Positions 15,864 through 24,475 of a stretch of 64,000 bases of DNA are shown here, in pieces. The DNA lies in the NCBI GenBank assembly GCA_046351455.1, contig JAXLYM010000023.1, forward strand, positions 1-64,000, in the 5' to 3' direction. Made by a program: the position numbers and the translations under genes. Each line of letters begins with the position of its first letter. Within the stretch, counting starts at the first letter, position 1. A model generated the notes under the pieces. That model searched no databases and had not been told where the DNA came from. It saw only the letters and a list, made by a program, of their open reading frames with translations. The DNA is from JADJRH01 sp046351455 (lineage in GTDB: Bacteria > Myxococcota_A > Polyangia > Polyangiales > Polyangiaceae).

Positions 15864-18362
15864 TTATTTGTGACGGGCCGCGACGACGGTGAGCGCCGTG
15901 TCGCGGAACGTCGTCGCGAAGAACGTCTGCATGGCCGTGCGCGACGGAGCCGCGGCCGTTCGCGGGGGATCTCCCAACCACAATTTCACGAGGCGCGCGC
16001 GCGGATCGAGCGCCGCTGCCTCTTCGGCGCGGGCCTTCTTCGCGCGGGCCTGATCGAGGCTCGCGTCCGGTGGGCCTTCCTGGCCGAGCTTCGTGAGGAG
16101 CGCCTTCACCTCGTTCACCGCGTCGTCGAGCGCGGACGCCGGGGCGCGCACGTCGATGACGAGGGCCGCCGCGCGACCGCCGCCGAGGAGCCGCGCCGTC
16201 GCCGTCGCCGGCACCGACGTCTTGTCGAGCGCCGCCTGCGCGAGCCCGCGATCGCCGGACAAGAGATGCGCCGCCACCTCCGCGAGATCGCGCCCGGCCT
16301 GACCGCGCGCCGCGACCGGCGCCGCGACGAGGGCCTGCGCGAGATCGACGCCCGAAGGCAGATCGACCTCGTAGTGCCCGGGTTTCAGCGTCGACTCCGT
16401 GGCGACGGGGCACGCGTGCGCCGAGGGCCGCGGCGCGAGCCAGTGGTCCGCGCGCTCGAACGCGGCGTTCGCCTGCGGTGCGCCGCCGTTCGCGAGGAGC
16501 GCCATCCGCAGCGGCCCGGTCGCCAGCGACTGCCAGCGCGACGTCACCGACGACGTGCTGAGCGCCGCCACGCGTGAGAACGGGCCGATCGGATAGAGCT
16601 GCGCAGGGTGATCCGGCGCGAGCGCTCCGAGCAAGCCTTCCATGGCGGCGCCGTGCGGTCCCGCGGTGCGCTCGATCTGCGCGATCGCCGTCGCGCGCGC
16701 GTCCGCGATGCCTTGCCGATTCGGCACCTCGCCCGCGAAGGCGCGCGCCGCCGCCGAGGCCACGCGCCGAGCGAGCGCCGCTTCGTCCTCCGGCGGCGAC
16801 GAAACGGCCGCGGCATGCGCGATCACGCCGACGCCGTCCGCGGTGATCCACGGCTCGATCGACGTCGCGTCGCCGAGGAGCGCCTGCTCGTCCGCGACGA
16901 CCGCGAGCGCGCCGAGCGCCGACGAGCCCGCGTCGTAAGGCCCCTCGTCGATCGTGCCGCACGGGCTCGCGAGGAGGATCCACACCTCGCCCTGGCCCTT
17001 CTCGATCGACGATCGACGCTCCGCCACGACGGCCTCGGAGGCGGCCCACGCGGAGGCGAGATCCGCCTCGAAGCGCTTCGTCGCGGGCGCGAGATCGCCG
17101 CGATCGTCGGGCGGGAGCGCGAGCGCCGTCGCGATCCGATCCGGCGCTCCCGCGACCGGCGTGGACAGCGTCCACCACGCGGCGATCGCGGCGGCGTCCC
17201 GCGGGTCCGCGGCGGAGAGCACCGCGCGCGCGGCGACGCCCGGATCCGCGGGCGCGTGCGCCTCCGTGACGATCTCTTTTCGAAGGATGGCCGCGGCGAT
17301 CGCGCTCGCGGAGATCGGCCCCGACGCGGATCCGGAGCCGCCCGGCTGCGGCGCGTCGGCCTCGGCGGTGACGGCGACGCAGCCTCCGCGCGGGTGCGCG
17401 ACGCCCGTCACCTCGGTCACGCGGAACGGCAGCGGCAGCGCGGAGAGCCGCGCGCGCAGCGCCCCGCGATCGTCGCCGAGACGCGACGCCGCCGAGACCG
17501 CGGACGGCGCATCCGCGACGCGCGCGGCCACGGTGATCCGCGAACGGCCCTTCGCGACGTCGTTCGCGGCGTACGTGCCGACCGAATCGCCCGCGGGCCA
17601 CGCGTCCACGATCGGCGGCCCTTCCTGCCAGTCGGACGAGCTCGTGAGCGCGCTCTCCGCGGCCGCGCAGAACGCCTCCGGGCCGACGATCGCGAGCGCG
17701 GTCCGCTCGATCGTGAGCGCCGTCGCGCGCGCCTTTTCGAGCGCCGCCACGCCTTCGTCGGACTGCGGATCCGGCAGCTTTTCCTTCGGGACGATGCCGA
17801 GCAGCCCCGTGCAATCCGCGGCCGGCGCCATCTCGGCCGCGGGCAGCGGGTTGCGCTTCAGCGCCGCGAGCCGCTCCGCGACCTTCGCGAGCTCCGGCGC
17901 GCCGCGCGCGACCTTCGCCTCGAACGCGCGCGCGAGCGCGTCGAAGAAGGCCTTCGGGGTGAGCTGCGGCGTCGCCGCGAAGAGCCGCACGCGGAACGAG
18001 CCGCGGTCCGCGCGCGTGTCGACGGGCAGCCCCGCGGCGACGAGCCGCGCCTCCACGAGCGCCGAAAGCGCCACGGTTTGCGCCGATCCGAGATCCGTCG
18101 CGACGACCGCCACCATCGCGGGCGCCGGATCGCCCTCGCGCGTCAGCAGCGTGAGCCGCGGCCGATCCTTCACGAGCACGAGCCGCAGGTTGCTCGGCCC
18201 CGCCGCGCCCTCCGGCACGATCGCGGGCGGGGGCGTGCTCGTCCCCGAGGGCGCGACCCCGCTGCACGCCGCGAGCGCGCTGCCCCCGACGAGCAGCGCC
18301 GCGACGATCGCGACCGACGATCGGAGACGCGGGGCCGGAGCCCCCGACGCGGAGCCCGTCAC
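15864..18362 (-). CDS. Large lipoprotein, possibly a degenerate M16-like (insulinase-fold) protein
   Basis: This is an 832-aa protein. The GTG at 18362 overlaps the stop of the upstream lipoprotein gene (GTGA) and gives a lipoprotein signal with lipobox SALAAC (Cys33). Repeated patterns such as MVAVVATDLGSAQTVALSALVEARL, near 80, and ATARLLGGGRAAALVIDVRAP, near 720, resemble the half-domains of M16 peptidases. The zinc motif HxxEH is absent, so peptidase activity is not expected. M16-like assignment is by eye and tentative. Anchored in the envelope, it is co-translated with the upstream lipoprotein, which suggests a shared complex. Confidence 0.7.
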   Translation of the reverse strand: MTGSASGAPAPRLRSSVAIVAALLVGGSALAACSGVAPSGTSTPPPAIVPEGAAGPSNLRLVLVKDRPRLTLLTREGDPAPAMVAVVATDLGSAQTVALSALVEARLVAAGLPVDTRADRGSFRVRLFAATPQLTPKAFFDALARAFEAKVARGAPELAKVAERLAALKRNPLPAAEMAPAADCTGLLGIVPKEKLPDPQSDEGVAALEKARATALTIERTALAIVGPEAFCAAAESALTSSSDWQEGPPIVDAWPAGDSVGTYAANDVAKGRSRITVAARVADAPSAVSAASRLGDDRGALRARLSALPLPFRVTEVTGVAHPRGGCVAVTAEADAPQPGGSGSASGPISASAIAAAILRKEIVTEAHAPADPGVAARAVLSAADPRDAAAIAAWWTLSTPVAGAPDRIATALALPPDDRGDLAPATKRFEADLASAWAASEAVVAERRSSIEKGQGEVWILLASPCGTIDEGPYDAGSSALGALAVVADEQALLGDATSIEPWITADGVGVIAHAAAVSSPPEDEAALARRVASAAARAFAGEVPNRQGIADARATAIAQIERTAGPHGAAMEGLLGALAPDHPAQLYPIGPFSRVAALSTSSVTSRWQSLATGPLRMALLANGGAPQANAAFERADHWLAPRPSAHACPVATESTLKPGHYEVDLPSGVDLAQALVAAPVAARGQAGRDLAEVAAHLLSGDRGLAQAALDKTSVPATATARLLGGGRAAALVIDVRAPASALDDAVNEVKALLTKLGQEGPPDASLDQARAKKARAEEAAALDPRARLVKLWLGDPPRTAAAPSRTAMQTFFATTFRDTALTVVAARHK

Positions 18363-19225
18363 TTCACGAAATCTTCCGGCGATCGCGGCGCGATCTTGAA
18401 GCCGTAGAAGTACGTGATGATGCCCGTGATGCTCTTGAACTTGTCGCCCTTCGCGAGCACGGGGCCGTCGTTCAGCACGTCGTAGAGCTCGTTCGAGATC
18501 TTCGGGTAGTCGCCGACGTCGACGCCGGTCGTGTCGATGTTCGAGTGGTCGAGGTCCGTCGTGTAGCGCCCGCCCGTCGGCAGCGCCGAGTTGCTCGACA
18601 CCGGATCCGCGCCGATCGTCACGTTCTCGATCGTCACGAGCATGCCGAGGTAGCGGCGCGCCTTCGCGTACCCGTAGATGTCCGCGAGCGCGATCTTCTT
18701 CGCCGGGGTCGTGCTGCCCTCGAAGCGGAACGTCGCGGTGCCGCTGATCTCCGGCAGGCTCTTGCACTTGCCGAAGAGCCCGCTCGTCGGCCCCATGAAC
18801 TCGCTGTACACGCCGAGGATGTCGAGCACGTCGCCGCGCGCGACGCGGAGATCCGGCGGGGAGTAGCCCGGATCGAAGACGGTCATGCCCTCGAACTCGC
18901 CGGGGTTGTCCTTCGTGTCCTGCACGTAGACGTTGCCGAGCGCGCCGTCCGCGACCTCGTCGAAGCGGTCCACGGCCATGATGCTGACGCCGGTGACGTA
19001 GACGTCTTCCTCGGCGGGGGAGGCGCAGTTCACGCTCATGCCGTTCTTCGCGTCGAACCACGTCGCGGGGCCCATCACGTCGCTGATGCGGTCCCCGTTG
19101 CCGAGCACGCTCTTCGTCGGCTTGCTCGGCGTGTCGCCGCCGCCCTGGAAGTTGTTGCACGCGGCGAGGAGAGGGACCGCCGCGAGGAGCGGCAGCAGCC
19201 GGAGCGAGGAGGTGCGAAGACGCAT
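18359..19225 (-). CDS. Lipoprotein of unknown function
   Basis: This is a 288-aa protein. The signal peptide ends in lipobox LLAAC (Cys23), followed by mature CNNFQGGGDTPSKP. The mature part is rich in beta-type sequence with repeated Asp/Gly turns (VDRFDEVADGALGNVYVQDTK, FEGMTVFDPGYSPPDLRVARGD). I recognise OB-like or bacterial lipoprotein patterns common in Polyangiales but cannot assign a family. Its stop overlaps the start of the large lipoprotein gene, so the two are one operon and are probably exported together. The divergent Fe-S gene begins 62 bp away. Confidence 0.8.
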   Translation of the reverse strand: MRLRTSSLRLLPLLAAVPLLAACNNFQGGGDTPSKPTKSVLGNGDRISDVMGPATWFDAKNGMSVNCASPAEEDVYVTGVSIMAVDRFDEVADGALGNVYVQDTKDNPGEFEGMTVFDPGYSPPDLRVARGDVLDILGVYSEFMGPTSGLFGKCKSLPEISGTATFRFEGSTTPAKKIALADIYGYAKARRYLGMLVTIENVTIGADPVSSNSALPTGGRYTTDLDHSNIDTTGVDVGDYPKISNELYDVLNDGPVLAKGDKFKSITGIITYFYGFKIAPRSPEDFVK

Positions 19226-19287
19226 GGCGAAGCCGTCCTAGCACAACCGCCGCTGCGCCGGGGCCGGCGATCGGCTATGAAACGCGC

Positions 19288-19740
19288 GTGCTCTCGGGTC
19301 GCGCGCTCGCCGCAACGCTCCTCGCCTGGTCGCTCGTGCGCACGACGTGGGCGCGAATGATGGGCCGCAAGACGGGCCTCGCGCTGTTCCACGAGAACTA
19401 CGAGGCGGACCGCCTCCCCGCGGTGGACGCCGCGGATCGCGAGCGCCTGCAGACCTTCTCGCGGTGCGTGGCGTGCGGCCTCTGCGACGTCGGCGAAGCG
19501 GATCGCGTCCTCGCGTCGCGCGGCGCCTACCCGGGCCTCATGAGCGTCGTGCTCGCGTCGACCCGCAGCATGCCGGACTTCGACGCCGCGTCCGTCGCGC
19601 TCGGCCACATCCCGGAAGACGTGCTGCGCGAAAAAGAGGCGATTTGCCCCGCGGGCGTCCCGTTCGTGGAGCTGTCGCGCTTCGTGAAGCGCAAGGCATC
19701 GGGGCCGAAGCTGCTCGTGCTTCGTTCCGAAGAACCGTAA
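19288..19740 (+). CDS. Small membrane-anchored protein with a split Fe-S cluster motif
   Basis: This is a 150-aa protein starting at a GTG (19288). A hydrophobic N-terminus (about 5-21) is followed by CVACGLC (Cys60, 63, 66) and, 54 residues later, CPAGVP (Cys120). Together these give the four ligands of a single [4Fe-4S] cluster in the manner of SdhB/HdrC-type ferredoxin domains. Usual domains carry two such clusters; only one is present here. An electron-carrying role at the membrane is inferred. The gene stands alone, divergent from the lipoprotein operon and convergent with the beta-propeller gene. The Met at residue 24 is a possible later start. Confidence 0.75.
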   Translation: MLSGRALAATLLAWSLVRTTWARMMGRKTGLALFHENYEADRLPAVDAADRERLQTFSRCVACGLCDVGEADRVLASRGAYPGLMSVVLASTRSMPDFDAASVALGHIPEDVLREKEAICPAGVPFVELSRFVKRKASGPKLLVLRSEEP

Positions 19741-19743
19741 CGC

Positions 19744-19818
19744 ACCCCTCCCTTCGCGAACGACAGTGAGCGATTTGGGAGGGGCGCCCGTCGCGAAGCG
19801 ATGGGCGGGGGTGGGCAG
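19744..19818 (-). repeat. Palindromic intergenic repeat, copy 3 (reverse orientation)
   Basis: This copy reads ACCCCTCCCTTCGCGAAC, then GAGCGATTTGGGAGGGGC, and ends GGGGGTGGGCA: the reverse complement of copies 2 and 4. It exactly fills the space between the convergent stops at 19740 and 19819. Confidence 0.85.
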
Positions 19819-22215
19819 CTACTTCACGAGGCTGAGGCGGGGGCCCGCGGCGAACGCGGCGATGTGGCCGCTCTCTTCGGCGACGTAGAGGTCGCAGCGC
19901 TCGTCGACGCGGAGCATGTCCGGGATCAGATCCGTCTGCACCTGGCCGAGCAGCGCGCCGTCCGCGGGGCGCACGACGTACACCTCGTTCTGCGGCACGA
20001 ACAGCGCGCCCGAGCGGAGCACCGGCTCCAAACGACGCGGACGATCGCCGTCCGCGCTGCTCGAGAACACGTGGCGGTAGCGGACCGCGCCCGTGCTCGC
20101 GTCGAACGAGATGAGCTCGCCGCCCTCGCTGTTCACGACGATCGTCTGATCCACCGCGAGGCAGGACGCCGCCGTCGTGCACGCGCCCAGCGCGAAACGC
20201 TGCTCGCCCGTCTTGCGATCGAACGCGACGAGCTCCGTGCCGCGGCGACCGTGACCGACCACCACCACCGTCTCCGGAGCGAGCAACGGCGCGCCGACCG
20301 GGCTCAGGTGCTTCGGAAGATCCACGCTCCAGCGGCTCTCGCCGGACCATGGATCGAGGTGGTAGAGCTTCACGCCGCCGCGGCCGACGAGCGCGCCGTC
20401 GCCGGCGAACGCGAAGAGCGCGTCGTGATCGACCGCCACCTGCGACGCGAAACGAAGCCGATCGCAGAACCGCCACACCACCTCGCCGCTCGTCACGTCG
20501 AGGGCCGTGAGCGCCGGCTCGCCGTTCGCGACGATCACGAGCTTGCCCGCGCGCTTCAGGCGGAAGAACGAGCCGCGCCGCGCCGCGTACCGCCACGCGA
20601 TCTGCCCGGTCGGCAGATCCACCGCGACGAGGTGACGCCGGCCTTCGCTGAGGATCAACGTCGGCGGCAGGCGCGGGAGGCTCACGACGGCGCCGGATGT
20701 GCTCGCGCCGTGCCGCGGCTCCACGCGCGTCGACCACAGCGGCTCGCCGGACTGGATGTCGAAGAGACGGAGCGCCCCGTCCGGCTCGATGCGCGCGAGG
20801 CCCTTCGGCGTCATCACGCTCACCGCGCGCGGCACGGCGCGCTGCCACAGCACGTGCCCGGTGCGCCGATCGAGGCCGATCACCTCGCGCGTCGCGCCCA
20901 CCACGAGCACGTCGCCGCACAGGAACGTCGCGCGCAGATCGATCGACGCGACCGCCGCCGTCCACCGCGTCCCGTACCGGAGCCGGCTCTGCGCGAAGGC
21001 CCCGCTCGAGTCCTGGGGCGCCGCGTGCGCCGCCGCGAACGCGCGGTAGCTCTCGGGCGCCGGGTTGATCTTCGAGTCGTTGCGCGAGATCTCCCGCAGC
21101 CCGTCGTGCAGCTCGCGCACCTTCGCGCGGAACCGCAAAAGGAGCAGGTTCGCCGCGTGCGCGCGGCTGCGGCGCACGAGGCTGCGGGCGAGGGCGCGCC
21201 CGAACGCGCCGATGCCTTGCACGAGCGCGCCCACGTCGAGGGCCGGGAACGTCCACGCCGGGAGCTGCGACGAATTCGAGCGCCGCGCGAGGCCGAGCGT
21301 CAGGTACGCGGCCCCCTGCGCGGCGTCGAGCCGCAGCCCGAGGATGGCGCCGCCGACGGTGAGCCGCCGGTAGTACGAGCGCCGCGCGACCCACGCTTCG
21401 AGCATCTCCGTCGTCATCGTGACGAGCTGCTCGGCGAGCGGGAACACGAAGACGTCCGGCACCTCGCGGGCGTGCTCGCCGACCGTGACGCGCATCTTGC
21501 CGCGGAACAGCAGCGCGAACAGATCCGGCCGTTGCACGCCGTTCGCCGCGTCGGGGGCGGCTTCGAGGGCGCGCATCATCACCTCGGCGGACACGACGAT
21601 CGGCACGTCGCCGGTGGGCTCGACGGCGACGGCGGTCGGCTCCAAGGGCTCCGGATCCGGCACGAACGGCAGCGCCGCGGAGAGCGTGGCGTGCGCGTTT
21701 TCCAGGGCCGAATCGTCGGCGGTTCGCCGCCGCGTGCCGTCGTTCGCGGGGAAGCGCGCGCTGGCCATCGCGAGCACGCGTCCGGCGAAGGAGGAGGCGT
21801 CGATGCGCCGCTCGTGCACGAGCACGTCGGGCAGATCGCCGGAGCGGAACACGGTGACGAGCACGTCGTCGCCGGCGCGCTCCACGCCGAGCTCCCAGGG
21901 ATCGGGATCGACGCAGAGGCGCACGACGGCGCGGCTCTTCGACCCGTTCGCGAGGCTGGCCAGCGCGTAGGCGAGGTCAGCCAGCGTGGAGCGCACGCGT
22001 ACGCGCGGCTCCGGGGCGCCGAGCAGCTCCGAGCGGCGATCCGATCGCAGCGCGGCGCCGGGGGGCGCGGGCGCGTCGTTCGCCGCTTTGGTTGCGGCGT
22101 AGGAGGTGGGCTCAGGGACGCTGCCAGCGAGCGCCTCCACGAATTCGCGGAGCGGAGCGTGGTTGGGCTCGGGTGCAGTCTCGGTGCGCGGAGCGACGAG
22201 GAACAAGCCGGTCAT
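19819..22215 (-). CDS. PQQ-like beta-propeller repeat protein
   Basis: This is a 798-aa protein. The C-terminal half (about 390-798) is a PQQ-type beta-propeller of BamB-like blades, each following the pattern alAlDxxTGevlWr (for example GLDRRTGHVLWQR, AVDLPTGQIAWRY, ALDVTSGEVVWRF, AFDRKTGEQRFAL, SFDASTGAVRYRH). The N-terminal half (about 80-380) has no family I know; it contains regularly spaced Val/Arg-rich strands and a basic stretch (SLVRRSRAHAANLLLLRFRAKV). There is no signal peptide, so unlike BamB it appears cytoplasmic. Blades of this kind usually form protein-interaction platforms. It has its own gene unit, with repeats at both ends. Confidence 0.8.
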   Translation of the reverse strand: MTGLFLVAPRTETAPEPNHAPLREFVEALAGSVPEPTSYAATKAANDAPAPPGAALRSDRRSELLGAPEPRVRVRSTLADLAYALASLANGSKSRAVVRLCVDPDPWELGVERAGDDVLVTVFRSGDLPDVLVHERRIDASSFAGRVLAMASARFPANDGTRRRTADDSALENAHATLSAALPFVPDPEPLEPTAVAVEPTGDVPIVVSAEVMMRALEAAPDAANGVQRPDLFALLFRGKMRVTVGEHAREVPDVFVFPLAEQLVTMTTEMLEAWVARRSYYRRLTVGGAILGLRLDAAQGAAYLTLGLARRSNSSQLPAWTFPALDVGALVQGIGAFGRALARSLVRRSRAHAANLLLLRFRAKVRELHDGLREISRNDSKINPAPESYRAFAAAHAAPQDSSGAFAQSRLRYGTRWTAAVASIDLRATFLCGDVLVVGATREVIGLDRRTGHVLWQRAVPRAVSVMTPKGLARIEPDGALRLFDIQSGEPLWSTRVEPRHGASTSGAVVSLPRLPPTLILSEGRRHLVAVDLPTGQIAWRYAARRGSFFRLKRAGKLVIVANGEPALTALDVTSGEVVWRFCDRLRFASQVAVDHDALFAFAGDGALVGRGGVKLYHLDPWSGESRWSVDLPKHLSPVGAPLLAPETVVVVGHGRRGTELVAFDRKTGEQRFALGACTTAASCLAVDQTIVVNSEGGELISFDASTGAVRYRHVFSSSADGDRPRRLEPVLRSGALFVPQNEVYVVRPADGALLGQVQTDLIPDMLRVDERCDLYVAEESGHIAAFAAGPRLSLVK

Positions 22216-22362
22216 CCGAGGCCGAACACTAAAGATGCGCGCGGCGAATCATGAATTTCGTGCGACGTTTGCCGCAGATTGGACAAGCGCGAAAACGGAG
22301 ATTAAGGCGCCGCCGCCGTCGCGAAACGCAGCCGAAAGAAGGCGAGGATCGCGACGCGCGAG

Positions 22363-22445
22363 GTGCCCACCCTCGGCCCGTGCTCGCGGTGCTGCGCGCG
22401 GTCCGCCCCTCCCAAATCGCTCTCTGTCGTTCGCGAAGGGAGGGG
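22363..22445 (+). repeat. Palindromic intergenic repeat, copy 4
   Basis: This copy starts GTGCCCACCCTCGG and continues through CCCCTCCCAAATCGCTCTC to GCGAAGGGAGGGG. Its purine-rich right arm ends 6 nt before the ATG at 22452, so it doubles as a Shine-Dalgarno-like sequence and could occlude it when folded. Confidence 0.85.
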
Positions 22446-22451
22446 AGCGTT

Positions 22452-24017
22452 ATGCTCCGCGGGATGCGAGCGCACGGTGACGTCGGCGGGAGCGCGAAGA
22501 CGCCGTCCTCCGCGCTGTTCGCGGGGGCGTTCGCGATCGCCGCGCTGGTGCCGGCGCTCCTGTTTCGCGGCTTCATGGTGGACGATGCGCTCATCACCGC
22601 GCGGTACGCCGCGAACCTCGCGGCGGGCCACGGCTATCGGCTGAACGCGAACGGGCCGGTGACGGATGGGGTGACGCCGCTCGGGTTCGCGTACGTGCTC
22701 GCGCCGTTCGCGAAAGGTGGCGCGCTCGCAGCGTTCGCGGCGGCGAAGTGGATCGGCATCGGCGCGTGGACGATCGGGGCCGCGGTGATCGGGCTCGCGG
22801 TGCGGCGCGTGATCGTCGAGTCGTCTCCGGTGAGGACGGGAGGTGCCCCTCCCTTCGCGAACGGAGTGAGCGATTTGGGAGGGGCGGGCGCGCGACAGCG
22901 CGACCGGGGGTGGGCACCCAGGTTTGTGCTTCTTTCTGCGGTGATTCCGCTCGCGATCCTCGTCACGTCGGCGCCGCTCGCTGCGTGGGCCGCTTCCGGG
23001 ATGGAGACGGGCCTCGTTCTGGGGCTCGGGGCGCTCGCGATCGGGCTCGCGATCTTGGAGCGGCCGGTCGCTGCGATGGCGTGCGCGGGGATCGCGGCGG
23101 GGTGGCGGCCGGAGCTCGTGCCTTGGGCGGGGACGCTCGGGATCGGGTGGTGGCTCGCGCATCGGAAGGAGCCGGGCGGGGCGCGGGCGTGGGTCGCGGC
23201 GGTGCTCTCCGTGGCGCCGTTCGTGGTCGTGGCGTGCGTGAGGGTCGCGGTGTTCGGGCGGCCGGCGCCGCTCTCTATTTTCGCGAAGGCGCCGGATGCG
23301 CGGCTCGGTCTCTATTATGCGGCGGCGTGCGCTCTCCTCGCGGGGCCTCCGGCGATCGTCGCGCCGCTCGCGTTTTCCAGGCTTTCGCGCTTCGAGAAGG
23401 CCGTCGTCGGGAGCGTGGTCGCGCACGTGATCGCGATCGGGCTCGCGGGCGGGGACTGGATGCCTCTGTCGCGCCTCATGGTGCCCGTGCTGCCGACGAT
23501 CGCGATCGCGGCGCTCCTGCTCGCGAAGCAGGCGGCTCCGTGGGCCACGGTCGTGCGGATGCTCATCGCGCTCGGCGGGCAGCTCTTCGTGCTCGTGAAG
23601 GTGGGGCCGACGGCGGCGCGCGTGGCCGAGGATCGCGTGCGGGTGCTGGAGGAGCTGCGGCCGGCGCTCGCGACGTCGCGTGTCGTGGCGAGCCTCGATA
23701 TCGGCTGGGTCGGCGCCGTCACGGAGGGCGCGCTCGTCGATCTCGCGGGCGTCACGGATCCGCGGATCGCCGCGCTCCCCGGGGGCCACACGACGAAGCA
23801 GATCCCCGCGGGCCTGCTGGATGCGCGCGGCGTGGACACGCTGGTGTTGCTGCTCGCGCCGGGGGAAGAGGTCGCGACGCCGTGGACCCGTTCGCGGTGG
23901 GCGCGCGGCGTCGAGGGGTGGATCGCCACCACGCCCAACATCGAGGAGTCGTTTCGAGTCGTGGCGACGTCCTCCCCGCCGCTCGTGCGCTACGTGGTGT
24001 TGCGCCGCGTGCCGTGA
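22452..24017 (+). CDS. Polytopic membrane protein, GT-C glycosyltransferase-like
   Basis: This is a 521-aa protein, starting at the ATG at 22452 just after a palindromic repeat that supplies a purine-rich ribosome-binding sequence. The N-terminal loop FMVDDALITARYAANLAAGHGYRLN matches the acidic DD-A-T-RYA-NL-GHG pattern of GT-C enzymes such as AftB-like arabinofuranosyltransferases. About nine to ten hydrophobic helices follow, then a soluble C-terminal part (from about 390). Such enzymes move sugars from polyprenyl-phosphate donors on the outer face of the inner membrane. Residues about 131-157 are encoded by an in-frame copy of the repeat family (22845-22918) and lie in a loop between helices. 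Donor and acceptor are unknown. Confidence 0.75.
   Translation: MLRGMRAHGDVGGSAKTPSSALFAGAFAIAALVPALLFRGFMVDDALITARYAANLAAGHGYRLNANGPVTDGVTPLGFAYVLAPFAKGGALAAFAAAKWIGIGAWTIGAAVIGLAVRRVIVESSPVRTGGAPPFANGVSDLGGAGARQRDRGWAPRFVLLSAVIPLAILVTSAPLAAWAASGMETGLVLGLGALAIGLAILERPVAAMACAGIAAGWRPELVPWAGTLGIGWWLAHRKEPGGARAWVAAVLSVAPFVVVACVRVAVFGRPAPLSIFAKAPDARLGLYYAAACALLAGPPAIVAPLAFSRLSRFEKAVVGSVVAHVIAIGLAGGDWMPLSRLMVPVLPTIAIAALLLAKQAAPWATVVRMLIALGGQLFVLVKVGPTAARVAEDRVRVLEELRPALATSRVVASLDIGWVGAVTEGALVDLAGVTDPRIAALPGGHTTKQIPAGLLDARGVDTLVLLLAPGEEVATPWTRSRWARGVEGWIATTPNIEESFRVVATSSPPLVRYVVLRRVP
22845..22918 (-). repeat. Palindromic repeat, copy 5, inside a coding sequence
   Basis: This copy reads GCCCCTCCCTTCGCGAACG, then GAGCGATTTGGGAGGGGCG, and ends GGGGGTGGGCAC, in reverse orientation. 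It is read through in frame within the GT-C-like gene, encoding the Gly/Ala/Arg-rich stretch GGAPPFANGVSDLGGAGARQ and following residues. Confidence 0.85.
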
Positions 24018-24116
24018 GCTGTCGGTGCGGTGCCGCTTGCGAATCCCCGGCGCCTCGTGAGAGCCTCGCCTCCGAAATGAGGACGGCGGAGGGATGCCGC
24101 CGAAAGGAACGGGGCC

Positions 24117-24473
24117 ATGAAGATCGTGGGAACGGAAGGGCTGAGCGGGCACGAGATCGCGATGGAGCTCGAGCGAGGTGGCAAGTTCGTCATCTACCAA
24201 TACTGCGTCTCGATTCTCATCTTGACGTTCAAGCGCCCCAGCGACATCTACTTCATTCGAGCGGGAGAGAGCGCCGTCGTGAAAGGACTTGGCTACACCT
24301 TCCTCACGCTGGTGATGGGCTGGTGGGGAATCCCGTGGGGACCCATCTATTCGATCGCCTCCCTCGTGACGAACCTGGGCGGCGGCAAAGACGTGACACA
24401 GCAGATCCTCGCCAGTCTGGAACAGCACAGCGCCCAGCAAATGGGCCCATCGAACGGCCCTGGATACCGTTGA
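24117..24473 (+). CDS. Small conserved membrane protein of unknown function
   Basis: This is a 118-aa protein, starting at the ATG at 24117 with AAGGAAC upstream. An N-terminal soluble part (ELERGGKFVIYQYCVSILIL, then FKRPSDIYFIRAGE) is followed by a hydrophobic hairpin GYTFLTLVMGWWGIPWGPIYSIASLV and a short polar tail with GGKDVT. I recall the text KRPSDIYFIRAGES and GWWGIPWGP from conserved hypothetical proteins in other phyla, without known function. It ends 2 bp from the convergent Rpn-like gene that marks the left edge of the island. Confidence 0.8.
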   Translation: MKIVGTEGLSGHEIAMELERGGKFVIYQYCVSILILTFKRPSDIYFIRAGESAVVKGLGYTFLTLVMGWWGIPWGPIYSIASLVTNLGGGKDVTQQILASLEQHSAQQMGPSNGPGYR

Positions 24474-24475
24474 GC

